Under the pieces are notes generated by a model, which was not told the DNA's origin, did no database searches, and saw only the letters and a list, made by a program, of their open reading frames with translations. Made by a program: the position numbers and the translations under genes. This document shows, in pieces, positions 52,255 through 60,578 of a DNA stretch of 64,000 nucleotides. The DNA is taken from positions 107,234-171,233 of the forward strand of contig NZ_BMUA01000018.1 in NCBI RefSeq assembly GCF_014649955.1. Direction: 5' to 3'. Position 1 is the first letter of the stretch, and each line of letters starts with the position of its first letter. Source of the stretch: Streptomyces violascens. Its GTDB lineage: Bacteria; Actinomycetota; Actinomycetes; Streptomycetales; Streptomycetaceae.

Positions 52255-52449
52255 GTGGGTGCCGGCCTTGGCCTGCTCCTCATTCCTCTCACCCTCTATT
52301 TCGTGCTGGCGCTGTCCCTGTGCCGCAAGCTGGCCGCACGCACCACTCCGGCGGTCACCTGGATGTTCATCACGGCGCTGGTCGTCCTGCCGGGCGGGCT
52401 CATCGTCGCTTGGTGGCTGACTGGGGTGGTCGCACAACCGGGTTCCTAG
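52255..52449 (+). CDS. Small two-helix membrane protein
   Basis: 64 residues: GLGLLLIPLTLYFVLALSLC (helix 1), RKLAARTTP (loop), AVTWMFITALVVLPGGLIVA (helix 2), WWLTGVVAQPGS. The topology is a helical hairpin with a short positive loop. Family unknown. The GTG at 52255 follows the 27-codon ORF by four bases and has GAAGGGG nearby. Confidence 0.6.
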   Translation: MGAGLGLLLIPLTLYFVLALSLCRKLAARTTPAVTWMFITALVVLPGGLIVAWWLTGVVAQPGS

Positions 52450-52754
52450 CGGGGGTTCCGTTGCACGGACGGTTCGCCCGTCAGCACCGCTGTCCCCGTT
52501 TCCGCCTGGCTCCGGGCGGGCAGTCTCGCGCCCGTGGCCGTTCGGCCGCGGGCTGGCCATTACACCTGAGAGTCGGCCACGGAATCCGAGATCCCCACAG
52601 ATCTGTAGGTTCTCACAGCCCCCCGCCGTGACACCGCCGGCCCGGCCGAACGAAAGCTCACCGAGTCTCTGCCACCCGCATCACAATGCCAACAGCAGCC
52701 ACCGACAAGCGGCTGACAGGTCGTCAGCTTCGGGCATGACGTCGCGCTCGCTGG
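52450..52754. other. Gene-free stretch
   Basis: No gene is visible. The right end contains the 3' flank of the MBL-fold gene. Confidence 0.4.
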
Positions 52755-53510
52755 TCATGGCACCGTCACCTCGACCCCGGGCAGGACGATCCGCGTGTTG
52801 ATCTCAGGGGCGATGCGGCCCAACGCGTCGGTGTAGTGACGCGGGTCGCGGTCGCCCTTGGTGATCATGCGATCACCAAGGAAGCCGCTGTGGAAGGCGT
52901 AGTGGTGCGGCACCGCCAGCGTCGGCTTCAGCACGGCGGTGAGGTCGGCGGCCTGTTCGGCGTCCATGACCACCTGCCGTAGACCGGCCGGGCGGATGCA
53001 GAGTCCGTTGACGGGCAAGATGGCCAGGTCGATGTGGTCGAAGCGCTCGGGGATCTGGTCGAGTTCGGGGATGTGCAGTGAGTCCCCGCCGAAGAAGACG
53101 GTTCGGCCGTGCGCGGCGATGACAAACGTGACCTCGTGCACGCCGTGCTTGCCCGGTGTCGCCGTGACGGTGAGGTCGCCGACGCGGGCCGTCTCCCATG
53201 CCTCGATGGTGTGCAGGTTGGTGAAGCCCTTGGTCGCCGCCAGTGCGGTGACAGTGCCCGGGCCGAACAGCGGGGTGCTCAGGTCGAAGCCGCCGGCGAC
53301 GAGAGCGTCGAGGTCGCAGTGGTCGTAGTGCTCATGGCTGATGACGAGGGCGTTGAGGGGGCCGAGGGTCTCGACGGTGCGGACGACTGGTTCGCCGGGG
53401 TAGTAGGTCGCGTTCTGGGTGAACCACGGGTCGGTCAGAACGCGGAGGTCGCCGAGGGTGATCAGCTGGCTGGCGTGGGCGATGCGAGTCACGGTGAGTG
53501 GCGTGGTCAT
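52755..53510 (-). CDS. MBL-fold metallohydrolase (UlaG-like)
   Basis: 251 residues. The metallo-beta-lactamase motif is SHEHYDHCDLDALV (HxHxDH). Further ligands are in TPGKHGVHEV and FFGGDSLHIPELDQIP, with the closing His in LAVPHHYAFHSGF. The start MTTPLTVTRIAHASQLIT fits the UlaG-like subgroup, which hydrolyses lactones or phosphodiesters and binds two metal ions. It lies 42 bases downstream of the alpha/beta hydrolase on the same strand, so they are in one operon under the divergent MarR gene. Confidence 0.9.
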   Translation of the reverse strand: MTTPLTVTRIAHASQLITLGDLRVLTDPWFTQNATYYPGEPVVRTVETLGPLNALVISHEHYDHCDLDALVAGGFDLSTPLFGPGTVTALAATKGFTNLHTIEAWETARVGDLTVTATPGKHGVHEVTFVIAAHGRTVFFGGDSLHIPELDQIPERFDHIDLAILPVNGLCIRPAGLRQVVMDAEQAADLTAVLKPTLAVPHHYAFHSGFLGDRMITKGDRDPRHYTDALGRIAPEINTRIVLPGVEVTVP

Positions 53511-53552
53511 GAGCTCTGGTCCCTTCGATGAGCTGCGGTGTTCGAGGAAGGG

Positions 53553-54341
53553 TCAGCGGCCGAGGTCGTCGATCGCGCCAAGCAGTTCTTCGGGCGTCTC
53601 AACCTGAGGCAGGTGACCGGAGCGGGGCAGCAGCGTGAACGTCGAATGGGGTAGCGCGGCGGCGTAGGCACGGCCGTAGCCGGGATCGACGATGCCGTCG
53701 CTCTCCCCCCAGATGACGTGGACGGGCAGGTCGAGCCCCGCGAGGCGCTCTGACAGCGTCGGGTCCGACATGGTGGGCCCGGCGTAAGCGGCCAGCGCCT
53801 GAACGTCGGGACTGGGGCCGGTGCCGCCGGTGGCCGGCGGCCGAGGTGCCTTGGCCGGGTCGTGGAACGACAGCTTGGCCAGCTCGGCCGGCGCGAGGCC
53901 GGTCACGTTCGTCATCGGATGCCCCTGGACCTCGATGCCGATACCGTCGACGATCACCGCACCGCTGACCCGCGGGCTGTTCAGCAACGCGATCTCGGCA
54001 GCGATCCAGCCGCCGAACGAGTTGCCGATGATGGTCACGTCGGAAACGTCGAGCTCCTCAAGTAGCCCCACGTACGCCGCCGCGAGGTCCTTGGTGTTGG
54101 CGAGGGACGCCGGCCGGACGGTGCCACCGAAGCCCGGATGGGTAGGGAGCAGGACCCGGGAGTGGGTGCGCTCGGCGAGCAGGTCGGCGAAGCCCGTCAT
54201 GGTCGCGACCCCGCCACCGCCGTGCAGCAGCAGGAACGGACGGGTCCGGTCGCGATCGGCCAGCGCGATGCCGGCGCCGTTGACCGTGATGGTGCTCGAA
54301 CGGGTGGGCCGCAGGCTGCCGGCCGGAACGTTGGTGGTCAT
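53553..54341 (-). CDS. Alpha/beta-fold hydrolase
   Basis: 262 residues. Oxyanion strand FLLLHGGGGVATM, nucleophile elbow TIIGNSFGGWIAAEIAL (Ser in GNSFGG), acid Asp in VHVIWGESDGIVDP, and the catalytic His in LPRSGHLPQVETPEELL. This is a typical single-domain esterase or peroxidase-like (haloperoxidase-type) hydrolase; the substrate is unknown. It is the first gene of the unit with the MBL-fold protein, divergent from the MarR regulator. Start MTTNVPAGSLRPTRSSTI, with GAGAGGATC upstream. Confidence 0.9.
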   Translation of the reverse strand: MTTNVPAGSLRPTRSSTITVNGAGIALADRDRTRPFLLLHGGGGVATMTGFADLLAERTHSRVLLPTHPGFGGTVRPASLANTKDLAAAYVGLLEELDVSDVTIIGNSFGGWIAAEIALLNSPRVSGAVIVDGIGIEVQGHPMTNVTGLAPAELAKLSFHDPAKAPRPPATGGTGPSPDVQALAAYAGPTMSDPTLSERLAGLDLPVHVIWGESDGIVDPGYGRAYAAALPHSTFTLLPRSGHLPQVETPEELLGAIDDLGR

Positions 54342-54366
54342 GATCCTCTCCCTGTCGTGAAGAGCT

Positions 54367-54384
54367 ACCTAAGGAACCTTAGGT
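54367..54384. promoter_or_regulatory. MarR operator
   Basis: ACCTAAGG - AA - CCTTAGGT is a perfect 8-base dyad with a 2-base spacer. A second half-site (TCAGGTTCCTTAG) follows. It is 26 bases upstream of the hydrolase start and ~60 upstream of the MarR start. Confidence 0.8.
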
Positions 54385-54442
54385 CAGGTTCCTTAGATAA
54401 GCAACCTTGCATCAGTGATGCCTGCTTCCTAAGCTGGTGGGT

Positions 54443-54853
54443 ATGCCTTCCAAGCAAGACGTCGGTCTGGCCATCAAGCGACTTCAGTGGCGCCATCACC
54501 GCGAGGCCAATCGGCGGCTGACGACCCAGGTCGGGGTGTCTCTCGTGCAGTGGGACGTGCTCCGCCGCATCCACCAGAGCCCCGACCTGTCCTTGCACGC
54601 CTTGGCCGAGGCGACGTTCCAGACCGATCAGTCGATGGGTGAACTCTCCAAGCGCATGATCAAGAGCGGCCTCATCGAACGCGTCGACGGCGCCGGACGG
54701 GCCGTACGCCACCGCCTCACCGAAGCCGGACTCGCCGCCTACGAAGCGGGATCCGGCATCGCCGACGAAGTCCTCGACGAGACCGTGGGCACGCTCACTG
54801 CCAAGGAGCGCGCAACGCTGTTCGACCTGATCCTGAAGGCGCTGGCCGACTGA
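54443..54853 (+). CDS. MarR-family regulator
   Basis: 136 residues. Winged helix: LVQWDVLRRIHQSPDLSLHA LAEATFQTDQSMGELSKRMI KSGLIERVDGAGRAVRHRLT (wing). The MPSKQDVGLAIKRLQWRHH start and dimerising C-terminal helix are standard. It is divergent from the two hydrolase genes with an operator in between, and probably represses them. The start at 54443 is preferred to the ATG at 54437 by spacing; no strong ribosome site is seen. Confidence 0.85.
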   Translation: MPSKQDVGLAIKRLQWRHHREANRRLTTQVGVSLVQWDVLRRIHQSPDLSLHALAEATFQTDQSMGELSKRMIKSGLIERVDGAGRAVRHRLTEAGLAAYEAGSGIADEVLDETVGTLTAKERATLFDLILKALAD

Positions 54854-55222
54854 ACACCTGCGGCCCGTCAGCATGGACGCCATCGCGACATGCAGCGCCT
54901 ATCGCCGTACACATTGGGTGCCTTTAAGGAAGCTCTCTCACCAGGGCAGAGTGACCGGTAGTAACTTGCGGGGTGTTGGTCGAGGTCTCGTCCACCCACT
55001 TCTGGACCGCCGCGAGCCGACGAGGACCGTGGGGACGACAGGGAGTAGGCCCGGTGCGGCTCCCTTGTGACACAGCCAGCCCGGCTGGCCCAGATCAGGC
55101 GCCGGGCTCGCGTGTTCCGCCGCCGCGGGAGGGTGCGGATCGGGGGTTGCTCTGCCCGGCTTCCCGGATCGTGATGGGGAGGCCGGGCAGGGGGGTAGCC
55201 GTGCGTCGGGTGATGGGCGGGG
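54854..55222. other. Gene-free stretch with relics
   Basis: A minus-strand scrap ending AVQKWVDETSTNTPQVTTGH SALVRELP is coding-like but has no beginning. The hairpin GCCAGCCCGGCTGGC (about 55077-55091) lies downstream of it. No gene can be supported. Confidence 0.35.
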
Positions 55223-56365
55223 TCAGGCTGCCTGGTGGTGGGCGGTGAACTGGTCCAGCAGTCCCTGCGGGGCGTCGGCGCGGAAGCAGGTCTGGAGGTT
55301 GGCGGCGGACATCGCGGCGGCGGTCTGGCTGCGGGGGAAGAGTGCCTGTTCGTAGGCAGTGAGGGCGGCTTCGGTGTCGCCGGGGTGGGCGGCAATGGCC
55401 TGGCCGAGTTCGGCGCCGTCGAGCATGGCGAGGTTGGCGCCTTCCCCGGCGAACGGGGACATCAGGTGGGCGGCGTCACCGAGCAGGGTGACGCCGGGGA
55501 CGCGGTCCCAGCGGTGGCCGGCCGGCAGGGCGTGGATCGCTCGCGGTACCAGGGCGCCGTCGGCGTCGGCGACTAGCGCGCGCAGGCTCGGGTCCCAGTC
55601 GGCGAAGTGCGCCAGTACGGCCGCCTTGGCGGCGGCGGTGTCGGTGACGTCGATGCTGTTGATCCACTCTTGGGGGACGGTCAGGGCGGTGTAGAGGTGC
55701 AGGCTGCCGTCGGTCTCGCGGTGGGCGAGGAAGCCCTTGCCGTCGCCGAGCGCGAAGAGCATCCCGCCGCCGACCACGGCCGCGCTCGCGGGGTGGCGGG
55801 CGTCGGCGTCCAGCAGGTCCGACTCGACGAAGGACACGCCGGTGTAGGCGGGGGCGGCGTCGGAGAGCAGCGGGCGGATCCGGGACCAGGCGCCGTCCGC
55901 GCCGACCAGCAGGTCGGTGGTGAAAATGTGGCCGTCGGCGAGCGTCACCTCGTGGCGTGCGCCGCCGAGCGGGCGAGCGCCGGTCACCTTCGCGTCCCAG
56001 CGGACGGTGCCCGGTGGCAGCGAGCCGAGCAGCAGGTCGCGCAGGTGGCCGCGGTCGACCTCGGGACGGCCGCCGCTGCTGTCGTCCTCCTCGGTGCGGT
56101 GGACGGTGGCGTGCCGGTCGAGGATCCGCATCGCCTGGCCGCCGGGGTGGACCAGGGCGCGGAACTCCTTGTGCAGGCCGGCGGCGTGCAGGGCGGCCTG
56201 GCCGGAGTCGTCGTGGATGTCGAGCATGCCGCCCTGGGTGCGGGCGGCCGGTGAGGCGTCGAGGTCGAACACGGTGGCTGCGATGCCGTTCACGTGCAGG
56301 ACACGGGCCAGGGTGAGGCCGCCGAGGCCGGCACCCACGATCGCAATCGGGTGATGGGTCGTCAT
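55223..56365 (-). CDS. TetX-like FAD-dependent monooxygenase
   Basis: 380 residues. FAD-binding GxGxxG is at the N-terminus (IAIVGAGLGGLTLARVL), then GGMLDIHDDSGQAALHAAGL, VDRGHLRDLLLGSLPPGTVR, and the second nucleotide motif GVTLLGDAAHLMSPFAGEGA NLAMLDGAELG. This order and the GGxLDxHxxSGQ segment match the Tet(X) tetracycline monooxygenase group, which hydroxylates tetracyclines; many relatives act on other aromatic or polyketide substrates. Substrate is inferred, not shown. It is followed by the TetR gene on the same strand and is probably controlled by it. Confidence 0.85.
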   Translation of the reverse strand: MTTHHPIAIVGAGLGGLTLARVLHVNGIAATVFDLDASPAARTQGGMLDIHDDSGQAALHAAGLHKEFRALVHPGGQAMRILDRHATVHRTEEDDSSGGRPEVDRGHLRDLLLGSLPPGTVRWDAKVTGARPLGGARHEVTLADGHIFTTDLLVGADGAWSRIRPLLSDAAPAYTGVSFVESDLLDADARHPASAAVVGGGMLFALGDGKGFLAHRETDGSLHLYTALTVPQEWINSIDVTDTAAAKAAVLAHFADWDPSLRALVADADGALVPRAIHALPAGHRWDRVPGVTLLGDAAHLMSPFAGEGANLAMLDGAELGQAIAAHPGDTEAALTAYEQALFPRSQTAAAMSAANLQTCFRADAPQGLLDQFTAHHQAA

Positions 56366-56400
56366 ACGGGTACTCCTTGCGAATCGATGCGGGTGCTCGG

Positions 56401-57087
56401 TCAGGCGTCCGGAGTCGGTGTGTGCGTGATGCCGGTGAGGAGCATCTGGAAGCTCCAGGAGAGCCGTTGCTGCGGAGTCCCGGCGATCAGTTGGGGGCCG
56501 AGGGCTGCGATCTGGGGATGGGTGTCGGGGGAGGCGCCGCGCAGCGCGCGGGTGAGGGCGTCCCAGTCGGCCTCCGCCTCGGCCGCCTGGGCCCGGGTGG
56601 CGTGTTCGGCGGCGGTCGCGGTGGCGTGCTGCAGCAGGACGTCCACGCCCCAGGCCGCCTGCGCGGCCGGGACGCCCCCCTCGGCCAGCAGCGCCAGCAG
56701 CGTCTCGACCAGGCGCAGGTAGTGCTCGCCGCTCGGGCGGGCCACCAGGGCGGCGCGGGCCAGGGCGGGGTGCTCGAAGAGCATCACGGTGTATGCGGTG
56801 AGCAGCGCCTCCAGCCGCTCGCGCCAGGTGCCCCCGGCGGGTGCCGGCCCGACCGTGCCGAGCAGTCGGTCCAGGACGGCCGCGTGCAGTTCGTCGGTGT
56901 TGGCGAGGTAGACGTACAGCGAGGCCGGGCCGGTGTCCAGCTCCTGCGCCAGGCGGCGCATGGTGACCTTCTGCAGGCCCTCGGCCCGCATGATCTCCAC
57001 GGCGGCCGTGACGATGCCCTCCCGGGTCAGCGCGGGCTTGGCGGGGCGTTCCCGGCGGCTTCTCGGGGTGGCGGGGTGGTCTGTCAT
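56401..57087 (-). CDS. TetR-family regulator with Tet-repressor-type C-terminus
   Basis: 228 residues. HTH: LTREGIVTAAVEIMRAEGLQ KVTMRRLAQELDTGPASLYV YLANTDELHAAVLDRLLGTV. The C-terminal region (LEALLTAYTVMLFEHPALAR, then ALAEGGVPAAQAAWGVDVLL) is the TetR_C-type ligand pocket. The gene lies 35 bases upstream of the TetX-like monooxygenase on the same strand, so it heads that two-gene unit. The palindrome at 57101-57112 is 14 bases before its start. A tetracycline-like or polyketide ligand is plausible. Confidence 0.85.
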   Translation of the reverse strand: MTDHPATPRSRRERPAKPALTREGIVTAAVEIMRAEGLQKVTMRRLAQELDTGPASLYVYLANTDELHAAVLDRLLGTVGPAPAGGTWRERLEALLTAYTVMLFEHPALARAALVARPSGEHYLRLVETLLALLAEGGVPAAQAAWGVDVLLQHATATAAEHATRAQAAEAEADWDALTRALRGASPDTHPQIAALGPQLIAGTPQQRLSWSFQMLLTGITHTPTPDA

Positions 57088-57100
57088 ACCCTCAAAATAA

Positions 57101-57112
57101 CGAACATGTTCG
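57101..57112. promoter_or_regulatory. TetR operator
   Basis: CGAACATGTTCG is a perfect 12-base palindrome, 14 bases upstream of the TetR start. It shares its core with the ArsR operators at 25869-25917. Confidence 0.75.
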
Positions 57113-57240
57113 CTACGAACAAGGTCGTGACAAACGCGTTCGCCAGCGCCACTCTGGACGGCGAGCCCGTCGGCCGGCTCCCGGCCGACGGCGGAGCCGT
57201 GGTGTTCTCAAGCATCCCGACAGAAGGGAACGTTGAGGCA

Positions 57241-58458
57241 TACGCACCGTATTCTCCGGCGCGGCGGCGCCGACGCCCGCGCATCGGGCAGAGCTTTCCG
57301 ATCACGGCCGCCCATCTCCCCTTGGCGGCGCTCCGGGGCCGCGGGCGGCGGTGGAGTGCGGCTGTTACCGCTGTCGTGGCCGTGCTCGTGGCCCTGGCCA
57401 CGAACCTGACACTGACCGCGACGGCGGCGTACGCGGTGAACGAGGACGGGAGTTCGCCGTTCGCGACGTGCAACATGCACGGCTCGGAGACGGCTCACGG
57501 CGGCGGTCGGAGGTCCAGCCGTTGGCCGCGGCCAACTCGGTGGTGATGCTGCAGGAGGCGGGCGCCGGGCCGCCGTTGGCCAGAGATGATCACCGGACCA
57601 ACTACCGCGGCATCCGGCTCACTCCGAACGCAATCCCCAGCCCAGTTCCGTTACGTTCGTGACCTGGCCGGAGGGCCGGCCCGAACCGCAGCGACCGCTA
57701 CGTGTACTACCTGCAGACCGACCCCCGCAGGATCGGCACCACGACCCAGGGCACGTGGGACGCGGCCAGATGAACCTGGCGACGGTCACCGACACCCCGG
57801 CCAATGAGGTCCGGGTGCTGGAGAACTCGTTCTACGACCCGAACCCGAACCCGAACGCCCCGAACAACCGCTACCGGGCGCGTCCCCTGCTCGGTCTGCG
57901 GTTCGGCGACACCTGGTACTGGAACACGCACGCCCGCGGCGAGGACGTGACCGGGCGGCAGGGCATGCCCGGCCTGCTCGACCAGGTCCGCACCTTTATG
58001 GCCACGTCGGACCAAGTTCGCCGGAACTGGGTCCTGGCCGGTGACTTCAACGTGAACATCCTCAACCGCACCAACGACCAGGCCCGCAACCAGACGCTGC
58101 ACCTGCAACGATGAGACCCTGCTGCGCACCAACCGGCCGACGTACATCGGTGGCGACGAGCCAGCGAGCTGGACTACGCGGTCACACACGGCCTGCCCGC
58201 GGGGTTCACCGCGACGATTCCGGGCGGCGGCGGATCCGACCACGTGCCGGTGCTCCTCGCCCGCACCCCGCCGCAGGCTCAGCCGCCGAGCCCGGCCCAC
58301 ATCTTCCACAGCGTGCTGGCCCCCCGGCGGGGCGCCTGCTGCAGGAGAACCCGAATCGCACGATCACCGTCGGGGAAGCCCGCTACAAAGGCAGCCAGAC
58401 CTGGGGGATGTTCACCAGATCCCCGCGGGTTCAGGGAACCGAAGGCTCTTCAGTGTGA
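57241..58458 (+). pseudogene. CdtB-like secreted nuclease (DNase-I/EEP fold), multiply frameshifted
   Basis: The parts lie in order in three frames. A signal-like helix AVTAVVAVLVALATNLTLTA is followed by SSPFATCNMHGS. Next is SEVQPLAAANSVVMLQEAGA (the QEAG of CdtB/EEP), then NYRGIRLTPNAIPSPVP. After another shift come QMNLATVTDTPANEVRVLEN, the CdtB-like RARPLLGLRFGDTWYWNTHA and LAGDFNVNIL, then SELDYAVTHGLPAG and GSDHVPVLLARTP (the SDH pair). The tail ends in FHSVLAPRRGACC. EEP catalytic motifs are all present, but at least four frame breaks make it non-functional. In CDT toxins, CdtB is the DNase subunit; here the lectin subunits are missing. Confidence 0.65.
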
Positions 58459-58569
58459 ACCCACGGGTCCTCCGGTGTGCTTCAGGTCGGTGCATCCGTG
58501 GGTTTGGGCGAAACGCGAGGGTGCTGAGCGAGCCGAAGAGCTTCGGCCGTGGCATTCAAAGGAGTCCAG

Positions 58570-59085
58570 TCACTCGGATGCGCCGGGAGAAAGCTCGACA
58601 CGTGCCAGCCAGGCGGTGAGCAGTGCTTCGAGACATGTGGCCTCGTCGGGGCCGAGCTCGTCGAGTATGCGGCGTTCGTTGCTCATATGGTCGGCGAAGG
58701 CCCGGTCGATCAGCTCCCGTCCTGCCGGGGTGAGTGCGACCACGCGTCCCCGCCCGTCCTGGGCGGACCGGCGTCGTGTGACCAGCCCGTTGCGTTCGAG
58801 CCGGTCGATGCGTTTGGTCATCGCGCCTGTGGTGACCATGGTGAACGTGGCCAGCTCGCCCGGGGCGCGCTCGAAGGGGTCCCCGGCTCTCCGGAGCGCC
58901 GCCAGGACGTCGAACTCTCCCTCGCTCAATCCGTAACGCCGGTAGACCACGCATAGCTGCTCGGTCAGAAGGCTGGCGAGGCGATGAAGACGGCCGATCA
59001 CGCCTTGGGGGCTCACATCCACATCTGGACGCTCGCGAGCCCACTCGGCCTGGATGCGGGCGACGTGGTCCTCGTAGTCGTTCAC
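58570..59085 (-). CDS. MarR-family regulator
   Basis: 171 residues. Dimer helices: GVIGRLHRLASLLTEQLCVV. Winged helix: LSEGEFDVLAALRRAGDPFE, FTMVTTGAMTKRIDRLERNG LVTRRRSAQDGRGRVVALTP. It is divergent from the EamA gene. Two operators overlie the EamA start, so it likely represses the exporter. The ATG at 59085 (MNDYEDHVARIQAEW) fits the family start. Confidence 0.9.
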   Translation of the reverse strand: MNDYEDHVARIQAEWARERPDVDVSPQGVIGRLHRLASLLTEQLCVVYRRYGLSEGEFDVLAALRRAGDPFERAPGELATFTMVTTGAMTKRIDRLERNGLVTRRRSAQDGRGRVVALTPAGRELIDRAFADHMSNERRILDELGPDEATCLEALLTAWLARVELSPGASE

Positions 59086-59093
59086 GGCTTCAT

Positions 59094-59130
59094 TATAGCT
59101 TCCAGGGAAGCTATATTCCTTCCATGGAAG
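59094..59130. promoter_or_regulatory. MarR operators overlapping the EamA start
   Basis: TATAGCTTCC - AG - GGAAGCTATA is a perfect 10-base dyad with a 2-base spacer (59094-59115). A second perfect palindrome, CTTCCATGGAAG (59119-59130), covers the first ATG of the EamA gene. Both share TTCC/GGAA half-sites, so one regulator can bind both. Confidence 0.85.
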
Positions 59131-60092
59131 ATACTATGCGATGGACGCTAGTGACGGCGATCGCTCCGGTCGCGTGGGGGACGAACTACTTCGTCACCCA
59201 CGAATATCTGCCCACCGACCATCCGCTCTACGGTGCGGCGATCAGGGCTCTGCCCGCAGGGGTCCTGCTGCTGGCGCTGTGCCGGCAGGCGCCCCACGGG
59301 GCGTGGTGGTGGAAATCGCTGGTGCTTGGCACCCTCAACATGGGGTCTTTCTTCGCTCTGATCTACCTCGCGGCCCAGTTGCTGCCGACGAGCATTGCCT
59401 CCACCATCATGGCGGCCTCACCGGTGGTCTTGATGCTGCTCGCCTGGGCCGTGATCGCGGAGCGCCCCCGCGGCCTGCCGCTGCTGGGCGGCGGCATCGG
59501 TATCGCAGGCGTATGCCTGATGCTGCTCACCGGCACCGTCACCCTGAACGCACTCGGCGTCCTCGCATCGGCCACAGCGATGGTGACGTCCTCTTTCGGC
59601 TACGTGCTCGCGAAGCGGTGGAGCACCGAGGTCGACGTCCTCGCCTCGACATCCTGGCAGCTCATTGCCGCAGGCCTGGTCGTGCTCCCGTTGGCCGTGG
59701 TCCGCGAAGGAGCACCGCCCGACCTCGATGCCAGGGCGATCCTCGGATTCGCCTACGTCACCGTCGTCGCTACCGCGGTCGCCTTCGTTGCCTGGTTTGC
59801 CGGCCTGCGCCGTCTGCCGGCAGCCGCTGTCGGCCTGATTGGGCTGCTGAACCCGGTCACCGGCGTGCTGCTCGGCACCGTCATCGCCAAAGAGATCCTC
59901 ACCCTGCAGCAGATATGCGGACTGATCCTTGTCCTGCTCGGGATTGTGCTCGGGCAACCCATCGCCGTCATGGCCGTCGCCTGCGTCCGGTCCCGGGTAA
60001 ACGGAACAGACTCCCGTCGCGACGCATCTACCGGCCGAACCAGCTGCCTCGGCCGACGAGGAAACAACTGCACCACACAGCGAGACTGTTGA
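59124..60092 (+). CDS. EamA/DMT-family transporter
   Basis: 322 residues with ten membrane helices in two EamA halves: first half PVAWGTNYFVTHEYL to MLLAWAVIAERPRGL, second half TAMVTSSFGYVLAKRW to LNPVTGVLLGTVIAKEIL. Members export amino acids, nucleosides or drugs. There are two starts: ATG 59124 (leaderless, under the second operator) and ATG 59136 with GGAAG five bases upstream. The C-terminal 40 residues are Cys/Arg-rich and look like read-through. Controlled by the divergent MarR gene. Confidence 0.85.
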   Translation: MEDTMRWTLVTAIAPVAWGTNYFVTHEYLPTDHPLYGAAIRALPAGVLLLALCRQAPHGAWWWKSLVLGTLNMGSFFALIYLAAQLLPTSIASTIMAASPVVLMLLAWAVIAERPRGLPLLGGGIGIAGVCLMLLTGTVTLNALGVLASATAMVTSSFGYVLAKRWSTEVDVLASTSWQLIAAGLVVLPLAVVREGAPPDLDARAILGFAYVTVVATAVAFVAWFAGLRRLPAAAVGLIGLLNPVTGVLLGTVIAKEILTLQQICGLILVLLGIVLGQPIAVMAVACVRSRVNGTDSRRDASTGRTSCLGRRGNNCTTQRDC

Positions 60093-60540
60093 CAGAGCGC
60101 AATGCTTACTCGGCTCCGCCTGCACCCGCCACACGGCGGCATTGCCAGCTTGATGCGCGTGGAGCTGGTTGAGGGCGCACCCAGCACATCGGTCTCGACT
60201 GCTTGCGCACCCCCACCGAGCCCGGGATCCCGGTAGTCACGCAGATCCCGGACCACCGCCAACGCCGATCGCGCATCCTCACCTTCGATCAGACCGCCGA
60301 GCCGTCAGAGAGGCCGAGAACGCATCACGAATCCCGAAGTGGCCTCACAAGTCAGCGGACGGCTTGCATGATGAAGAAAGCGCCCCCTGGCCACAGAGTT
60401 GGGGACTCAGTAGAACTCAGAGGAACTCACGGGATGTCGCACAGTTGGGCGTGACCATTCCCGGTCAGCGTGTTTCCGTGAGCGAGCGAGCCGAGGCGGA
60501 CCCCGCCGCCCGCTGAGCAGAATGATCACTCACCCAATGA
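60093..60540. other. Gene-free stretch
   Basis: No gene is supported; short coding-like scraps are visible (HIGLDCLRTPTEPGIPV) without starts. Confidence 0.35.
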
Positions 60541-60578
60541 GTAGACAGTGTCTACAGATGCTTGGTAGACACTGTCTA
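60541..60578. promoter_or_regulatory. Twin TetR operators at the regulator's own start
   Basis: GTAGACAGTGTCTAC (60541-60555; perfect, arms GTAGACA/TGTCTAC) and TAGACACTGTCTA (60566-60578; perfect) share TAGACA/TGTCTA half-sites. The second ends at the first base of the ATG of the TetR gene. Strong autoregulation of the tetR-MFS unit is expected. Confidence 0.85.
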
